A stretch of 64,000 nt of DNA from an uncultured Roseovarius sp. (GTDB lineage Bacteria > Pseudomonadota > Alphaproteobacteria > Rhodobacterales > Rhodobacteraceae). Position numbers and translations under genes: made by a program. Position 1 is the stretch's first letter; every line of letters starts with the position of its first letter. This document shows, one piece after another, positions 25,747-34,777 of this stretch. The notes under the pieces were generated by a model. The model searched no databases. It was not told the DNA's origin and saw nothing but the letters and a program-made list of their open reading frames with translations. Location: assembly GCF_947489715.1 (NCBI RefSeq), contig NZ_CANLER010000006.1, forward strand, positions 124,001 to 188,000. Reading direction: 5' to 3'.

Positions 25747-26783
25747 GGCATCGCGTGCGCCCTGTGCGCAAGATCAATATCGCGCAGCACATCATCCGAC
25801 AGCGTCACCTCGGCAGCCCCCAACGCTAGATCAAGCTGATCCATGCTGGTCGATCCGAAGATGGCCGAACACATGAAAGGCCGTGTCAGACACCAGGCCA
25901 GCGCCATCTGCACCGGGTCCAGCCCGTGCTTGCGCGCCACACCCAGATAGGCATCCACCGCGGCAAAGGCCCGGTCAGTCTTGCGCCCGCCCAGATTGGC
26001 AACATAGGACATGCGCGACCCTTCGGGCACCGCCCCACCCTGATACTTGCCCGTCAGCATCCCCGCCGCCAAAGGCGAAAATGCCAGCAGGCCCACGTCT
26101 TCGTTGACGCTCAGCTCGGCCAGATCGGTATCGTAAAGCCGGCACATCAGCGAATATTCGTTCTGGATCGACGCGACCCGGGGCAGCCCGCGATCCTCGG
26201 CGATCCGCAACCACTGCGCCGTGCCCCAGGCGCTTTCATTGGACAGGCCAAAGGCGCGGATCGTGCCCTTGTCGACCTCGCGCTGCAACGCGTCCAGCGT
26301 CTCTTCCATATGGGCGATGGTTTCGGCGCGGTCCTGACCGGACGGATCATAACGCCAGTTCTGCCGGAACATATAGCTGCCGCGATTGGGCCAATGAAAC
26401 TGGTAAAGGTCGATGTAATCGGTCTGTAACCGCTTTAGCGAACCCTCGATGGCACCGGGGATCGACTTGGCCGAAATCTCGGCCCCGTCGCGGATATAGC
26501 GCATCCCCGCGCCGGAATGCTTGGTTGCCAGGATCACCTGATCCCGCTTGCCCGAACGGACATTCCACTGGCCGATGATGTCCTCGGTGCGCCCGGCGGT
26601 CTCGGCGCTGATCGGGTTCACCGGATACATCTCGGCGGTATCGATGAAATTCACCCCCCGCTCCAGCGCGCGATCAATCTGCGCGTGGCCTTCGGCGGTG
26701 GTATTCTGCGTCCCCCATGTCATCGACCCCAGGCACAGCTCGCTCACCTTCAGACCGGTACGGCCCAGCTCATTCATCTTCAT
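25740..26783 (-). CDS. Aldo/keto reductase
   Basis: A 347-residue NADP(H)-dependent TIM-barrel oxidoreductase. The catalytic tetrad can be seen as D and Y in FIDTAEMYPVNP, K in ILATKHSG and H in LYQFHWPNRG. The N-terminus LGRTGLKVSELCLGSMTWG is typical of the Tas/YajO-like AKRs, as is the length. It reduces carbonyls in the cytosol; the substrate is unknown. Starts at 26783 (MKMNEL) and 26777 (MNEL) are both plausible. It converges on the LysR gene with a 7-bp overlap and does not appear to belong to the cysteate module. Confidence 0.9.
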   Translation of the reverse strand: MKMNELGRTGLKVSELCLGSMTWGTQNTTAEGHAQIDRALERGVNFIDTAEMYPVNPISAETAGRTEDIIGQWNVRSGKRDQVILATKHSGAGMRYIRDGAEISAKSIPGAIEGSLKRLQTDYIDLYQFHWPNRGSYMFRQNWRYDPSGQDRAETIAHMEETLDALQREVDKGTIRAFGLSNESAWGTAQWLRIAEDRGLPRVASIQNEYSLMCRLYDTDLAELSVNEDVGLLAFSPLAAGMLTGKYQGGAVPEGSRMSYVANLGGRKTDRAFAAVDAYLGVARKHGLDPVQMALAWCLTRPFMCSAIFGSTSMDQLDLALGAAEVTLSDDVLRDIDLAHRAHAMPY

Positions 26784-27022
26784 CGCACGTCCCTTCCTTG
26801 TCTCGCCCCGCGCAACCTAGCGCGGTCACCGCCAGTCGCAATGCGATAACGCCCGCTGACAGCACCATAGGCCTGCCCCGTCAGGACGCGCCGGGGCCGC
26901 CAATCACCCATCCGTCAGGGCCGCTGCGGTTAACCAAGAACAAATGTCAGCGTATTCGTTTCAAATTTTCTGGAATATAAAGAGAAAACTTTAATCTTAC
27001 TCTTTCGATTCCCGGAGTGAAC

Positions 27023-27559
27023 ATGGCCGCAACACCAGAACATGCCGCCCGCGTCTTGGGCCTTGATGACGAAGCGACGCTTGCGGACGTCAAGCGCGTG
27101 CGTCGCGAGATGGCATTGAAATATCATCCGGATTGCTCTGCCGACCGGGAACGCGCGACGCGGCACATGGCCCGCATCAACGCTGCGGCGGACAGGTTGA
27201 TTGCGCATCTGAAAGATCAGGCCAGCGCAAAACCAACGCGCGCGCAAACGGCCTATGATGATTTTGCCGCCCGGAAAAAGCGAGAGCAGGCCTCTGCCCG
27301 TGCCGAAGCATCGCAGCAGAAATCTGAACCAAAGAAACACAGAACGGCCTCGCCCAAGCGCGCGGCCCGCCCGCGCCCGCAAACCCGTGCAGCGCAATCG
27401 GTCAATCGCCCGGATCGCGCCAAGACGGCGTCCAAGGCCGACCTCGCGCTTGCCCGTTTTGCCGCGGCATCCTATCGCAAGGTGCTGGACCGGATCAGCA
27501 ACATCGAAACCGGCCCGAAAATAGATGTCACTGTGCTAAGCTTGCAAGGCGCGCACTGA
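27023..27559 (+). CDS. J-domain (DnaJ-like) protein
   Basis: A 178-residue protein. Residues ~1-70 form a J domain with the HPD signature in LKYHPDCSA, which in the family stimulates DnaK ATPase. It is short of the Gly/Phe and zinc regions of DnaJ. The rest is strongly charged, with KKREQASARAEASQQKSEP and a run of Ala/Arg/Pro, then a hydrophobic C-terminal helix. The basic middle may bind nucleic acid or membrane phospholipid. CGGAG lies five bases before the ATG at 27023; a GTG six bases earlier overlaps that site and is unlikely. A strong intrinsic terminator follows the gene. Confidence 0.8.
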   Translation: MAATPEHAARVLGLDDEATLADVKRVRREMALKYHPDCSADRERATRHMARINAAADRLIAHLKDQASAKPTRAQTAYDDFAARKKREQASARAEASQQKSEPKKHRTASPKRAARPRPQTRAAQSVNRPDRAKTASKADLALARFAAASYRKVLDRISNIETGPKIDVTVLSLQGAH

Positions 27560-27589
27560 TCTACAAAGCATGACATCGCGCTAATAACA

Positions 27590-27623
27590 GGCATCCTCCG
27601 AAACACGGCGGATGCCCTTTTTT
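27590..27623 (+). terminator. Rho-independent terminator after the J-domain gene
   Basis: GGCATCC-T-CCG pairs with CGG-C-GGATGCC around the loop AAACA, followed by CTTTTTTC. It begins 31 bases after the stop codon. Confidence 0.85.
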
Positions 27624-27791
27624 CGGACAGCACATGTCACGATTTGGCCAACCGGACGGCCAAAGACTGAAAGCCGAACAAGGCCAGCAGCACAAGAGCT
27701 CCGACAATCTCATTTGCCCGGGTGAGCACCGGCCGCCAACGACCCCGGCACATCGCCCGCCCTGTTAATCCAGCAAAACACCGCTTTTCGC

Positions 27792-27830
27792 ACCGACGTT
27801 ATACCGACAAAATACCGACGTTATACCGAC
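27792..27830. promoter_or_regulatory. Four ACCGAC direct repeats at exact 11-bp spacing
   Basis: ACCGAC starts at 27792, 27803, 27814 and 27825, each exactly 11 bp apart. The longer unit ACCGACGTTAT alternates with ACCGACAAAAT, and a 17-bp block is repeated exactly at 27792 and 27814. Equal spacing near one helical turn fits binding of a winged-helix response regulator of the OmpR/PhoB type to one face of the DNA. It lies 166 bp upstream of the YceI gene. Confidence 0.6.
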
Positions 27831-27995
27831 ATGGGATTTTCAATGATTTCAGCGTGTTAACCCGATTCTCTCTGGTTTGGCGCAGCGTGGAGTATTTAAC
27901 CGCCCCGTCGCCCCCATTCGAAAGCCGCGTCAGCGTTGACGTAATCGTGACCACCCAAAGGCGGCGGCGATGGGGATCCGGCCTATCTCAGCTTC

Positions 27996-28553
27996 ATGCT
28001 ACGCATTTTGATCACCGTACTCGCCCTCATTCCGTCGCTGGCCCTGGCGGGCCCCGAAAGCTATCGCCTGGACGCGGGCGGCTCCTCGGTCAACTTCAGC
28101 TATGTCTTTGACGGGGCACAGAAATCCGGGAAGATGCCGGTCAAGTCCGCCGACCTTCTGATTGATCTGGATAATGTTCCGGCCAGCCGGGTGCTGGTCA
28201 CGTTGAACGCCGGTGCTGCCCGCGCCGGTTTCATCTTCGCAACCGAAGCGATGAAAAGCCGCTCGGTCCTCGACACTGACCGCTTCCCCGAAATCCACTT
28301 CCGCTCCACCCGCATTCGCGGCGATCTGCGCGAGGCCGCAGTGACGGGCGACCTGACCATTCGTGGCGTCACACGCCCCGTCACCCTCACCGCCCGCCTC
28401 TTCCGCCAGCGCGGCACCGACCTGAGAGATCGCAATAATCTGCTGATCGAACTGAACGGCACGGTTCGCCGTTCGGAGTTCGGCGCCAACGGATTTCCAA
28501 AGCTCGTCGGTGATGAGATCGGCCTCAGGATCATCGCTCAGATTTCAAAGTAA
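27996..28553 (+). CDS. YceI-family periplasmic protein
   Basis: A 185-residue exported protein. The signal peptide is MLRILITVLALIPSLALAGP with cleavage after Ala-Leu-Ala. The mature part is a lipocalin-like beta barrel: YRLDAGGSSVNFSYVFDG, then SARSVLDTDRFPEIHFRST, and VTGDLTIRGVTRPVTLT, all of which are family hallmarks. YceI proteins bind isoprenoid quinone-like lipids. This one is slightly shorter than the ~190-residue norm. No cytochrome b561 gene, a common partner, is adjacent. An array of 11-bp direct repeats lies 166 bp upstream. Confidence 0.87.
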   Translation: MLRILITVLALIPSLALAGPESYRLDAGGSSVNFSYVFDGAQKSGKMPVKSADLLIDLDNVPASRVLVTLNAGAARAGFIFATEAMKSRSVLDTDRFPEIHFRSTRIRGDLREAAVTGDLTIRGVTRPVTLTARLFRQRGTDLRDRNNLLIELNGTVRRSEFGANGFPKLVGDEIGLRIIAQISK

Positions 28554-28625
28554 CATCCTAAAACGACACGCTTTTGTCGAAAAACTGTTCGCATCCGCCA
28601 GCAGCGATGACATGGTGGGCTTACC

Positions 28626-29849
28626 ATGCGCATGCTGATCTCTTTCGCCGCTCTGTTTCTGTCCGTAATCCTGTTGCAGCTCTCCACAGGCGGCGTCGGA
28701 CCACTGGACGCAATCTCGGGCCTGGCGCTCAGTTTCAGCACCGCCGAAATCGGCCTTCTGGGGTCGGCGCATTTCTTCGGGTTTTTCATCGGCTGTTGGT
28801 GGGCACCCCGCTTGATGGGCAGCGTTGGACATGCCCGCGCCTTTGCTGCCTTCACCTCGGCCGGGGCCATCGGGCTTCTGGCACATATGCTGTGGATCGA
28901 CGCCTATGCCTGGGCGGTGATGCGGATCGCGTCGGGCATGTGCGTGGCAGGCTGTTATACGGTGATCGAGGCTTGGCTTCACGCCAAGGTCACCAACAAG
29001 ACCCGAGGCCGCGCAATGGGCGCCTACAGGGTCGCGGATATGGGTGCCTCGTTGATGGCGCAACTGCTGATTTCTGTATTGGAACCAGCCTCTTACGTCT
29101 CTTACAACTTGCTTGCCATCGTCTGTTGTGCGTCACTTCTGCCACTGACCTTGACCAAGGCCACACAACCTCAAACACCCGCAGCACCTCGCCTGCGCCC
29201 GCGCCTGCTGATCGATTGCTCTCCGCTTGCGGCGGCGGGTGTTTTGGTCGCAGCCCTGTCCAGCGCCTCGTTCCGCATGGTCGGACCGATTTATGGCCAA
29301 CAGGTCGGGCTTGAGGTTGAACAGATCGCCTGGTTCCTGGCCGCCTTCGTGCTGGGTGGTGCCCTGGCACAATATCCGGTGGGTTGGCTGGCCGATCGGT
29401 TTGATCGTCGCCACGTATTGATTGGCCTTTCCATCGCTGCCGTCTTTAGCTGCGCACTCACCGCGTTTTCCCATATATTCGGCCCCGATGGCGTGATGAT
29501 CACAGCGTTCTTTTTCGGCCTGACAACCTTTCCGATATTCTCGATATCGGCAGCCCATGCCAATGATTTCGCGGACAATTCCCAGCGCGTCGAGCTTTCG
29601 GCCGCGCTGATGTTCTTCTACGCTCTGGGGGCCATTGCAGCGCCTTTACTGGCCTCAAAACTGATCGACGTGTTTGGCCCCCCGGCGATGTTCATGATGA
29701 TCGCTGCCGGACATATCTTGCTGGTGATATTCGGCGCGGCCCGAATGCGCGTACGAAAAACCCGGAGCGAGCGGACCCCCTATATCTGGAGCCCGCGCAC
29801 CAGCTTCACCCTGGGCCGCCTCACAAGCCGTTTGCGCGACAAGCGCTAG
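28626..29849 (+). CDS. MFS transporter (YcaD-like)
   Basis: A 407-residue inner-membrane protein with about 12 hydrophobic segments and the inter-domain loop near residue 195. The first half has IGCWWAPRLMGSVGHAR, a variant of the MFS loop motif, and the second half YPVGWLADRFDRRHVLIG, a clear copy of it. The C-terminus ends in a basic cytosolic tail. It belongs to a group of MFS proteins including YcaD; substrate unknown. It follows the YceI gene by 72 bp and precedes metG by 57 bp, with no evidence that they share a function. Confidence 0.87.
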   Translation: MRMLISFAALFLSVILLQLSTGGVGPLDAISGLALSFSTAEIGLLGSAHFFGFFIGCWWAPRLMGSVGHARAFAAFTSAGAIGLLAHMLWIDAYAWAVMRIASGMCVAGCYTVIEAWLHAKVTNKTRGRAMGAYRVADMGASLMAQLLISVLEPASYVSYNLLAIVCCASLLPLTLTKATQPQTPAAPRLRPRLLIDCSPLAAAGVLVAALSSASFRMVGPIYGQQVGLEVEQIAWFLAAFVLGGALAQYPVGWLADRFDRRHVLIGLSIAAVFSCALTAFSHIFGPDGVMITAFFFGLTTFPIFSISAAHANDFADNSQRVELSAALMFFYALGAIAAPLLASKLIDVFGPPAMFMMIAAGHILLVIFGAARMRVRKTRSERTPYIWSPRTSFTLGRLTSRLRDKR

Positions 29850-29906
29850 TACTGCCTGACAACCTGCGCTAAACGGGGCCAAACGCGACTTGAAGGCAGG
29901 CATTAA

Positions 29907-31619
29907 ATGGCACGGCATCTCATTACCTCGGCCATCCCTTATATCAACGGGATCAAACATCTGGGCAATCTGGTAGGCTCGCAACTGCCCGCAGATCTCT
30001 ATGCGCGCTACCTGCGTGGGCGCGGCCACGAGGTGCTGTTTCTCTGCGCCACCGATGAACATGGAACGCCCGCCGAACTGGCCGCCGCCAAGGCCGGCAA
30101 ACCCGTCGCCGACTACTGCGCCGAGATGTGGGAGGTGCAGGATCGTCTGGGCAAGGGTTTTCGGCTCAGCTTCGATCACTTCGGACGGTCTTCCAGTGCG
30201 CAGAACCGCACCCTGACTCAGCATTTCGCGGGTCGTCTGCACGATGCGGGCCTGATCCGCGAAGTCAGTGAAAAACAGATCTATTCCCACGCCGACAAAC
30301 GGTTTCTGCCGGATCGCTATATCGAGGGCACCTGCCCCAATTGCGGCTATGACAAGGCCCGAGGCGACCAATGCGAAAACTGCACCAAACAGCTTGACCC
30401 GACCGACCTGATCAAGCCGCGCAGCGCAGTCTCGGGGTCGACCGATCTTGAAGTGCGCGAGACCAAGCATCTCTACCTCTGCCAGAGCAATCTGCGCGAC
30501 GATCTGAACGCCTGGATCGACAGCAAGAAGGACTGGCCGATCCTGACCACCTCTATCGCCAGGAAATGGCTGAATGACGGCGATGGGCTCAAGGATCGCG
30601 GCATCACCCGCGATCTGGACTGGGGCGTGCCGGTCAAACGCGGCGATCAGGATTGGCCGGGGATGGAAGGTAAGGTGTTCTACGTGTGGTTCGACGCACC
30701 AATCGAATACATCGCCTGCGCGCAGGAATGGCAGGACGCGGGCAAGGGCGCAGATTGGGAACGCTGGTGGCGCACCGACAAGGGTGCCGATGACGTGACC
30801 TATACCCAGTTCATGGGCAAGGATAACGTGCCCTTCCACACGCTCAGCTTCCCGGCGACCATTCTGGGCTCAGACGAGCCGTGGAAGCTGGTCGATTACA
30901 TCAAGTCTTTCAACTATTTGAACTACGATGGCGGGCAGTTCAGCACCAGCCAGGGCCGCGGCGTCTTCATGGATCAGGCGCTGGAGCTTCTGCCGGCGGA
31001 TTACTGGCGCTGGTGGCTGTTGTCCCACGCGCCCGAAAGCAGCGACAGCGAGTTCACATGGGAGAATTTCCAGGCATCGGTAAACAAGGATCTCGCCGAC
31101 GTTCTGGGAAATTTCGTCAGCCGGGTGACCAAGTTCTGCCGCTCTAAATTTGGCGAAGAAGTGCCCTCGGGCGGCGCATATGGCACCCAGGAAGAGGCGT
31201 TGATTGCCGAACTGACCACCCGCATCCGTGCCTATGAAGGCCATATGGAGGCGATGGAAGTACGCAAATCCGCGACCGAGCTGCGCGCAATCTGGGTCGC
31301 GGGCAACGAATACCTGCAATCCGCCGCCCCCTGGGCCGCCTTCAAGGAAGATCCCGAACGGGCAGCGATGCAGATCCGCCTGGCGCTGAACCTGATCCGG
31401 CTTTACGCGGTGCTGTCGGCCCCATTTATCCCCGATGCCGCTGCGTCGATGCTGGCGGCGATGCAGACCAAAGACGACGGCTGGCCCGATGACGTTACTA
31501 CCGCATTGGAAAGCCTGAAACCCGGCCACACCTTCACAGTCCCCGACGTGCTTTTTGCCAAGATCAGCGATGAGCAAAGAGAGGATTGGCAGGCCCGGTT
31601 CTCAGGCGTGCGGAACTGA
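29907..31619 (+). CDS. metG: Methionyl-tRNA synthetase
   Basis: A 570-residue class I aminoacyl-tRNA synthetase joining methionine to its tRNA. The HIGH-like motif is INGIKHLGN, and the zinc knuckle has [17 protein letters not shown] (residues ~145-161). The signature KMSKS is replaced by FSTSQ in [13 protein letters not shown], within the right context; both lysines of the canonical motif are missing. The anticodon-binding helical domain follows. It ends without the ~100-residue dimerisation domain found in many bacterial enzymes. It is very likely the housekeeping enzyme, since its surroundings are housekeeping genes. Confidence 0.95.
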   Translation: MARHLITSAIPYINGIKHLGNLVGSQLPADLYARYLRGRGHEVLFLCATDEHGTPAELAAAKAGKPVADYCAEMWEVQDRLGKGFRLSFDHFGRSSSAQNRTLTQHFAGRLHDAGLIREVSEKQIYSHADKRFLPDRYIEGTCPNCGYDKARGDQCENCTKQLDPTDLIKPRSAVSGSTDLEVRETKHLYLCQSNLRDDLNAWIDSKKDWPILTTSIARKWLNDGDGLKDRGITRDLDWGVPVKRGDQDWPGMEGKVFYVWFDAPIEYIACAQEWQDAGKGADWERWWRTDKGADDVTYTQFMGKDNVPFHTLSFPATILGSDEPWKLVDYIKSFNYLNYDGGQFSTSQGRGVFMDQALELLPADYWRWWLLSHAPESSDSEFTWENFQASVNKDLADVLGNFVSRVTKFCRSKFGEEVPSGGAYGTQEEALIAELTTRIRAYEGHMEAMEVRKSATELRAIWVAGNEYLQSAAPWAAFKEDPERAAMQIRLALNLIRLYAVLSAPFIPDAAASMLAAMQTKDDGWPDDVTTALESLKPGHTFTVPDVLFAKISDEQREDWQARFSGVRN

Positions 31620-31805
31620 CTTGGCAAAACCGCGTGTGGCGAAGGATAGGGTGTTGAGCTGCGCTTCTGGCTCCCCTAACCTGCAATTATGAAGCAGTTT
31701 TCCGTCATCATGGAGCGTCACGCGCACCACCGTCGCAAAGCTTTTGAAGGATAGCGAGCGCAGATTTTCGCGCTCTTTCCTTAACGACTGCAAGGCTTTC
31801 GAAAT

Positions 31806-32783
31806 ATGACTGAATTCACGGAAATCCCCGTCATTGACGTTAACGCGATCCATGGCGATGACGAGCAGGCCAAGCGTTGTCTGGCGACAAGGTTCGCCGA
31901 CACCTATGGCACAACCGGCTTTGGCTACATCAAGAACCACGGCGTTCCCAAAGACTTGATAGATAGGGTCTTTCAGGCCTCTGCCCGTTTTCACGCTTTA
32001 CCCGCCCGGGCCAAGATGGCGGTTGAGCTGAATGGCCAACACCGCGGTTTCATTCCCATCAACACATCAACGGATATTAATTCCAAACTGGCCGATGTGA
32101 GAAAGCCCAACCAGTCCGAAAGCTTTATGATCATGCGCGAGGACGGGCCAGATTCTCCGGACGTTCAGGCGGGTGCCTATCTTGCGGGACCAAATCAATG
32201 GCCGGACCTTGAGGGTTTCAAGGCCGACGTCATGGCCTATCACGATGCGATGGCTGGCCTGGGGCGACGGTTGATGGATATTGCGGCGCGCGCTATCGGG
32301 GTAGACCCTGACGAAGTTGCCCCCGCATTTGAAAGGCCGACAACCTGGTTGCGCCTGCTGTATTACCCGCCCGCCAACCCGATGGACGACGATGATGTCT
32401 TTGGATCGGCCCCGCATACGGATTTCGGATGCCTCACGATCCTGGCGCAGGACGATATCGGAGGCCTTCAGGTGCAAACACCAGCAGGAAAATGGATCGA
32501 CGCCCCGCGCATCCCAGGCACATTTGTCGTCAATGTCGGCGACATGTTGCACCGCTGGTCAAACGGCCGATTGCTGTCGACACCGCACCGTGTCATCAAC
32601 CTTTCGGGCAAATCGCGATATTCATGCCCCTTCTTTTTTGACCCGAATGTCGCAACAACCATCGTCCCCTTCGCGTCTTGCGTAAGCGAAGAGAACCCAA
32701 GCCGGTTCGAACCGACCGTGTTTGGCGAATTTCTGAAACAAGAGCTTGAAGCAGGCTATGACAAGCATAAAAAAGCGCCCTGA
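31806..32783 (+). CDS. 2-Oxoglutarate/Fe(II) oxygenase, isopenicillin N synthase family
   Basis: A 325-residue DIOX-N/2OG-FeII oxygenase. The N-terminal region has IPVIDVNAIHGDD and FGYIKNHGVP. The iron triad is His and Asp in APHTDFGCLTIL and His in STPHRVINLSG, followed by the 2-oxoglutarate Arg-x-Ser in SRYSCPFFF. Members hydroxylate or desaturate small molecules; the substrate cannot be predicted. It is soluble and cytosolic. It stands 186 bp after metG, and the next gene converges. Confidence 0.9.
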   Translation: MTEFTEIPVIDVNAIHGDDEQAKRCLATRFADTYGTTGFGYIKNHGVPKDLIDRVFQASARFHALPARAKMAVELNGQHRGFIPINTSTDINSKLADVRKPNQSESFMIMREDGPDSPDVQAGAYLAGPNQWPDLEGFKADVMAYHDAMAGLGRRLMDIAARAIGVDPDEVAPAFERPTTWLRLLYYPPANPMDDDDVFGSAPHTDFGCLTILAQDDIGGLQVQTPAGKWIDAPRIPGTFVVNVGDMLHRWSNGRLLSTPHRVINLSGKSRYSCPFFFDPNVATTIVPFASCVSEENPSRFEPTVFGEFLKQELEAGYDKHKKAP

Positions 32784-32871
32784 ACGGACGCTTTCTAAAA
32801 TCCCTGCAATGCGCCAATTGAATTGGTCACCACAACTGCAATCCGGTCTCAAGCAGACATTCGACGCCTTT

Positions 32872-34176
32872 TTATTGGCCGTTCGCCGCGCGTTTGGGTT
32901 GCGCTGCAAATCGTGCCAACCGGATGTCGGCGGAACGGGCATGTCCCTCCATCCGTTCAGCGCGGCTGAGGCTGGCCGTCACCCGCGCCAGGTCGGGCAA
33001 GGTACGTTCATCCACCTTTTGCCATGTCACGGTCTTGAGAAACTTATGCACCGAAAGTCCACCGGTATAGCGCGCCGCACCCGAGGTCGGCAGTACATGG
33101 TTCGGCCCCGCCGCCTTGTCGCCAAAAGCTACGGTGGTTTCTTCACCCAGAAAGAGCGAACCATAGGCGTTCAGACGGTCACGCCACCACGACAAATCCG
33201 CCGCTTGAACATGCAGATGCTCTGGCGCTTTTTCGTCTGCATACTGGGCCATTTCCTCGGCCGTGCCGCATAGTACGACTTCGCCCAGATCGGCCCAGGC
33301 GGTGGTCGCTGCACTCCGGTTTGGCTCAGGCAGTTCGGCGATCATCGACGGAATACGCGCCATCACCTGTTCCGCCAGAGGTTTGTGAGTGGTGGCGAGC
33401 CAAACCGGAGAGTTCGCGCCGTGTTCCGCCTGCCCAACCAGGTCAATAGCGACGGTTTCGACATCCGCCGTGTGATCTGCCAGCACAAGACTGTCAGTGG
33501 GCCCGGCAAACATATCAATCCCGATAGGCCCGAATAATTGCCGTTTCGCTTCAGCCACATAGGCATTGCCTGGGCCAACCAGAATATCCGCCGCGGGTGC
33601 GCCGAACATGCCAAAGGCCATTGCTGCGACACCCTGCACACCACCGATGGTCAGGATGCGTGTCGCCCCAGCTAGATCCATCGCATAAAGCATCGCGCGC
33701 GGGATACCTTCTGCCCCGTTGGGGGGTGAACAGGCGGTGATGTCTGCCACTCCGGCCTCGCGCGCCGTACCAATGGACATCAGCGCCGATGCGATATGGG
33801 TATAGCGCCCGCCCGGCACGTAACAGCCCGCCGCATTCAGCGGTATCTGACGCTGCCCGGCAATCAGGCCAGGGCGCAGCTCGATCTCCATATCCTGCGC
33901 TGTGGCACGCTGGGCAGCGGCGAATTTGGAAATATTGTCATGCGCCCAGCGGATGTCATCCTTGAGCGATTGCGGCACCAACGCGACGGCCGCGTCGATC
34001 TGATCACGGCTCACCGTGACCTCACCCTGCCATCCATCCAACTGACGCGCATATTCCAACGCAACCTGAGCACCGCCGGTACGAAGACGGGCCAGCATCA
34101 TTTGCACGGTATCAGCAATATCTGCCGCGGTTTGCGGGGGTTGACCGGGCGCGATTTTGAGGTCGGTGATGGGCAT
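32872..34176 (-). CDS. HisD-family dehydrogenase, likely sulfopropanediol 3-dehydrogenase (HpsN-like)
   Basis: A 434-residue zinc- and NAD-dependent dehydrogenase. Zinc ligands are visible as Gln and His in VGQAEHGANSP, Asp in AFGDKAAGPNHVLP and His in MEGHARSAD; the catalytic Glu-His is in APEHLHVQ. The pattern AGCYVPGGRYTHIASALM, IDMFAGPTDSL and GAARYTGGLSVHKF, rather than the SARFSSGL form of true histidinol dehydrogenase, is what I remember from HpsN-like paralogues, which oxidise 2,3-dihydroxypropane-1-sulfonate to sulfolactate. No his genes are adjacent. Histidinol dehydrogenase cannot be ruled out without alignment. Confidence 0.6.
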   Translation of the reverse strand: MPITDLKIAPGQPPQTAADIADTVQMMLARLRTGGAQVALEYARQLDGWQGEVTVSRDQIDAAVALVPQSLKDDIRWAHDNISKFAAAQRATAQDMEIELRPGLIAGQRQIPLNAAGCYVPGGRYTHIASALMSIGTAREAGVADITACSPPNGAEGIPRAMLYAMDLAGATRILTIGGVQGVAAMAFGMFGAPAADILVGPGNAYVAEAKRQLFGPIGIDMFAGPTDSLVLADHTADVETVAIDLVGQAEHGANSPVWLATTHKPLAEQVMARIPSMIAELPEPNRSAATTAWADLGEVVLCGTAEEMAQYADEKAPEHLHVQAADLSWWRDRLNAYGSLFLGEETTVAFGDKAAGPNHVLPTSGAARYTGGLSVHKFLKTVTWQKVDERTLPDLARVTASLSRAERMEGHARSADIRLARFAAQPKRAANGQ

Positions 34177-34298
34177 GGCAAATCTCCTTCATCCATGAGA
34201 TGCGCGCAATCCGAGCGTCGGGCAAGAAATTCCCGCAAGAGTGGCATGTGTTTTTTCCGGCGCTTAAACGCGGCTTCGGGAAATGCGAAAAGATACCG

Positions 34299-34736
34299 CT
34301 AGAGCGTCGCAACCAGACCTTTTGCCGCCACTTCTATCAAATCAAGCGCACCATCGAAATCACGCGTATAATAGGGATCTGGCACATGCGTCATGTCCGT
34401 CTCAGACGCATAATCGGTAAAGAGCCTGACCGGAATTGCCGAACCTTCCGGACGTAGCTGTTCAATATCGCGTATATTGGCGTCATCCATCGCGATGATC
34501 AGATCAAACTGGTCGAAATCAGCGCCAACAAACTGCCGCGCCCGCATATCTGAAAGGTCATAGCCCCGCGCCGTTGCCGCCCTTTGCATAGGCTCATAAG
34601 GTGGCTTTCCAACATGCCAGCCTGCCGTCCCGGCACTGTCGGTCGCAATCATAGGCGCCAGAGATCGAAACACCCCTTCGGCGGCAGGTGACCGGCAGAT
34701 ATTGCCAAGACAGACAAATAGAATACGACTGGCCAT
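34299..34736 (-). CDS. Low-molecular-weight protein-tyrosine phosphatase
   Basis: A 145-residue cytosolic phosphatase. The active-site P-loop is VCLGNICRSPAAEG with the CX5R catalytic cysteine and arginine. The general-acid loop DPYYTRDFDGA is near the C-terminus, as usual for this family, and there is a conserved-looking GTAGWHVGKPP. The start at 34736 follows GGAGACACC on the minus strand. In the family it removes phosphate from tyrosine residues, for example of exopolysaccharide tyrosine kinases; none is nearby. It is divergent from the sirtuin gene, 41 bp away. Confidence 0.9.
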   Translation of the reverse strand: MASRILFVCLGNICRSPAAEGVFRSLAPMIATDSAGTAGWHVGKPPYEPMQRAATARGYDLSDMRARQFVGADFDQFDLIIAMDDANIRDIEQLRPEGSAIPVRLFTDYASETDMTHVPDPYYTRDFDGALDLIEVAAKGLVATL

Positions 34737-34777
34737 AGGTGTCTCCTTTCGGCAAAACACTACGGCAAGGAGAGTAT

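Larger units (their letters stand above)
27560..27995. other. Intergenic region with terminator and 11-bp repeats
   Basis: This 436-bp stretch has the terminator of the J-domain gene (27590-27623), then about 170 bp with no convincing coding frame, then four ACCGAC repeats (27792-27830), and about 165 bp leading to the YceI start. No tRNA or riboswitch-like fold was seen. Confidence 0.5.

Noticed and set aside
29655-30839. A 394-codon minus-strand frame
   Set aside because: It is antisense to metG and the MFS gene and has no recognisable motif.
32768-32795. Terminator-like stem after the oxygenase gene
   Set aside because: AGCG pairs with CGCT over a few bases only, the stem has a bulge and the T-run is short.
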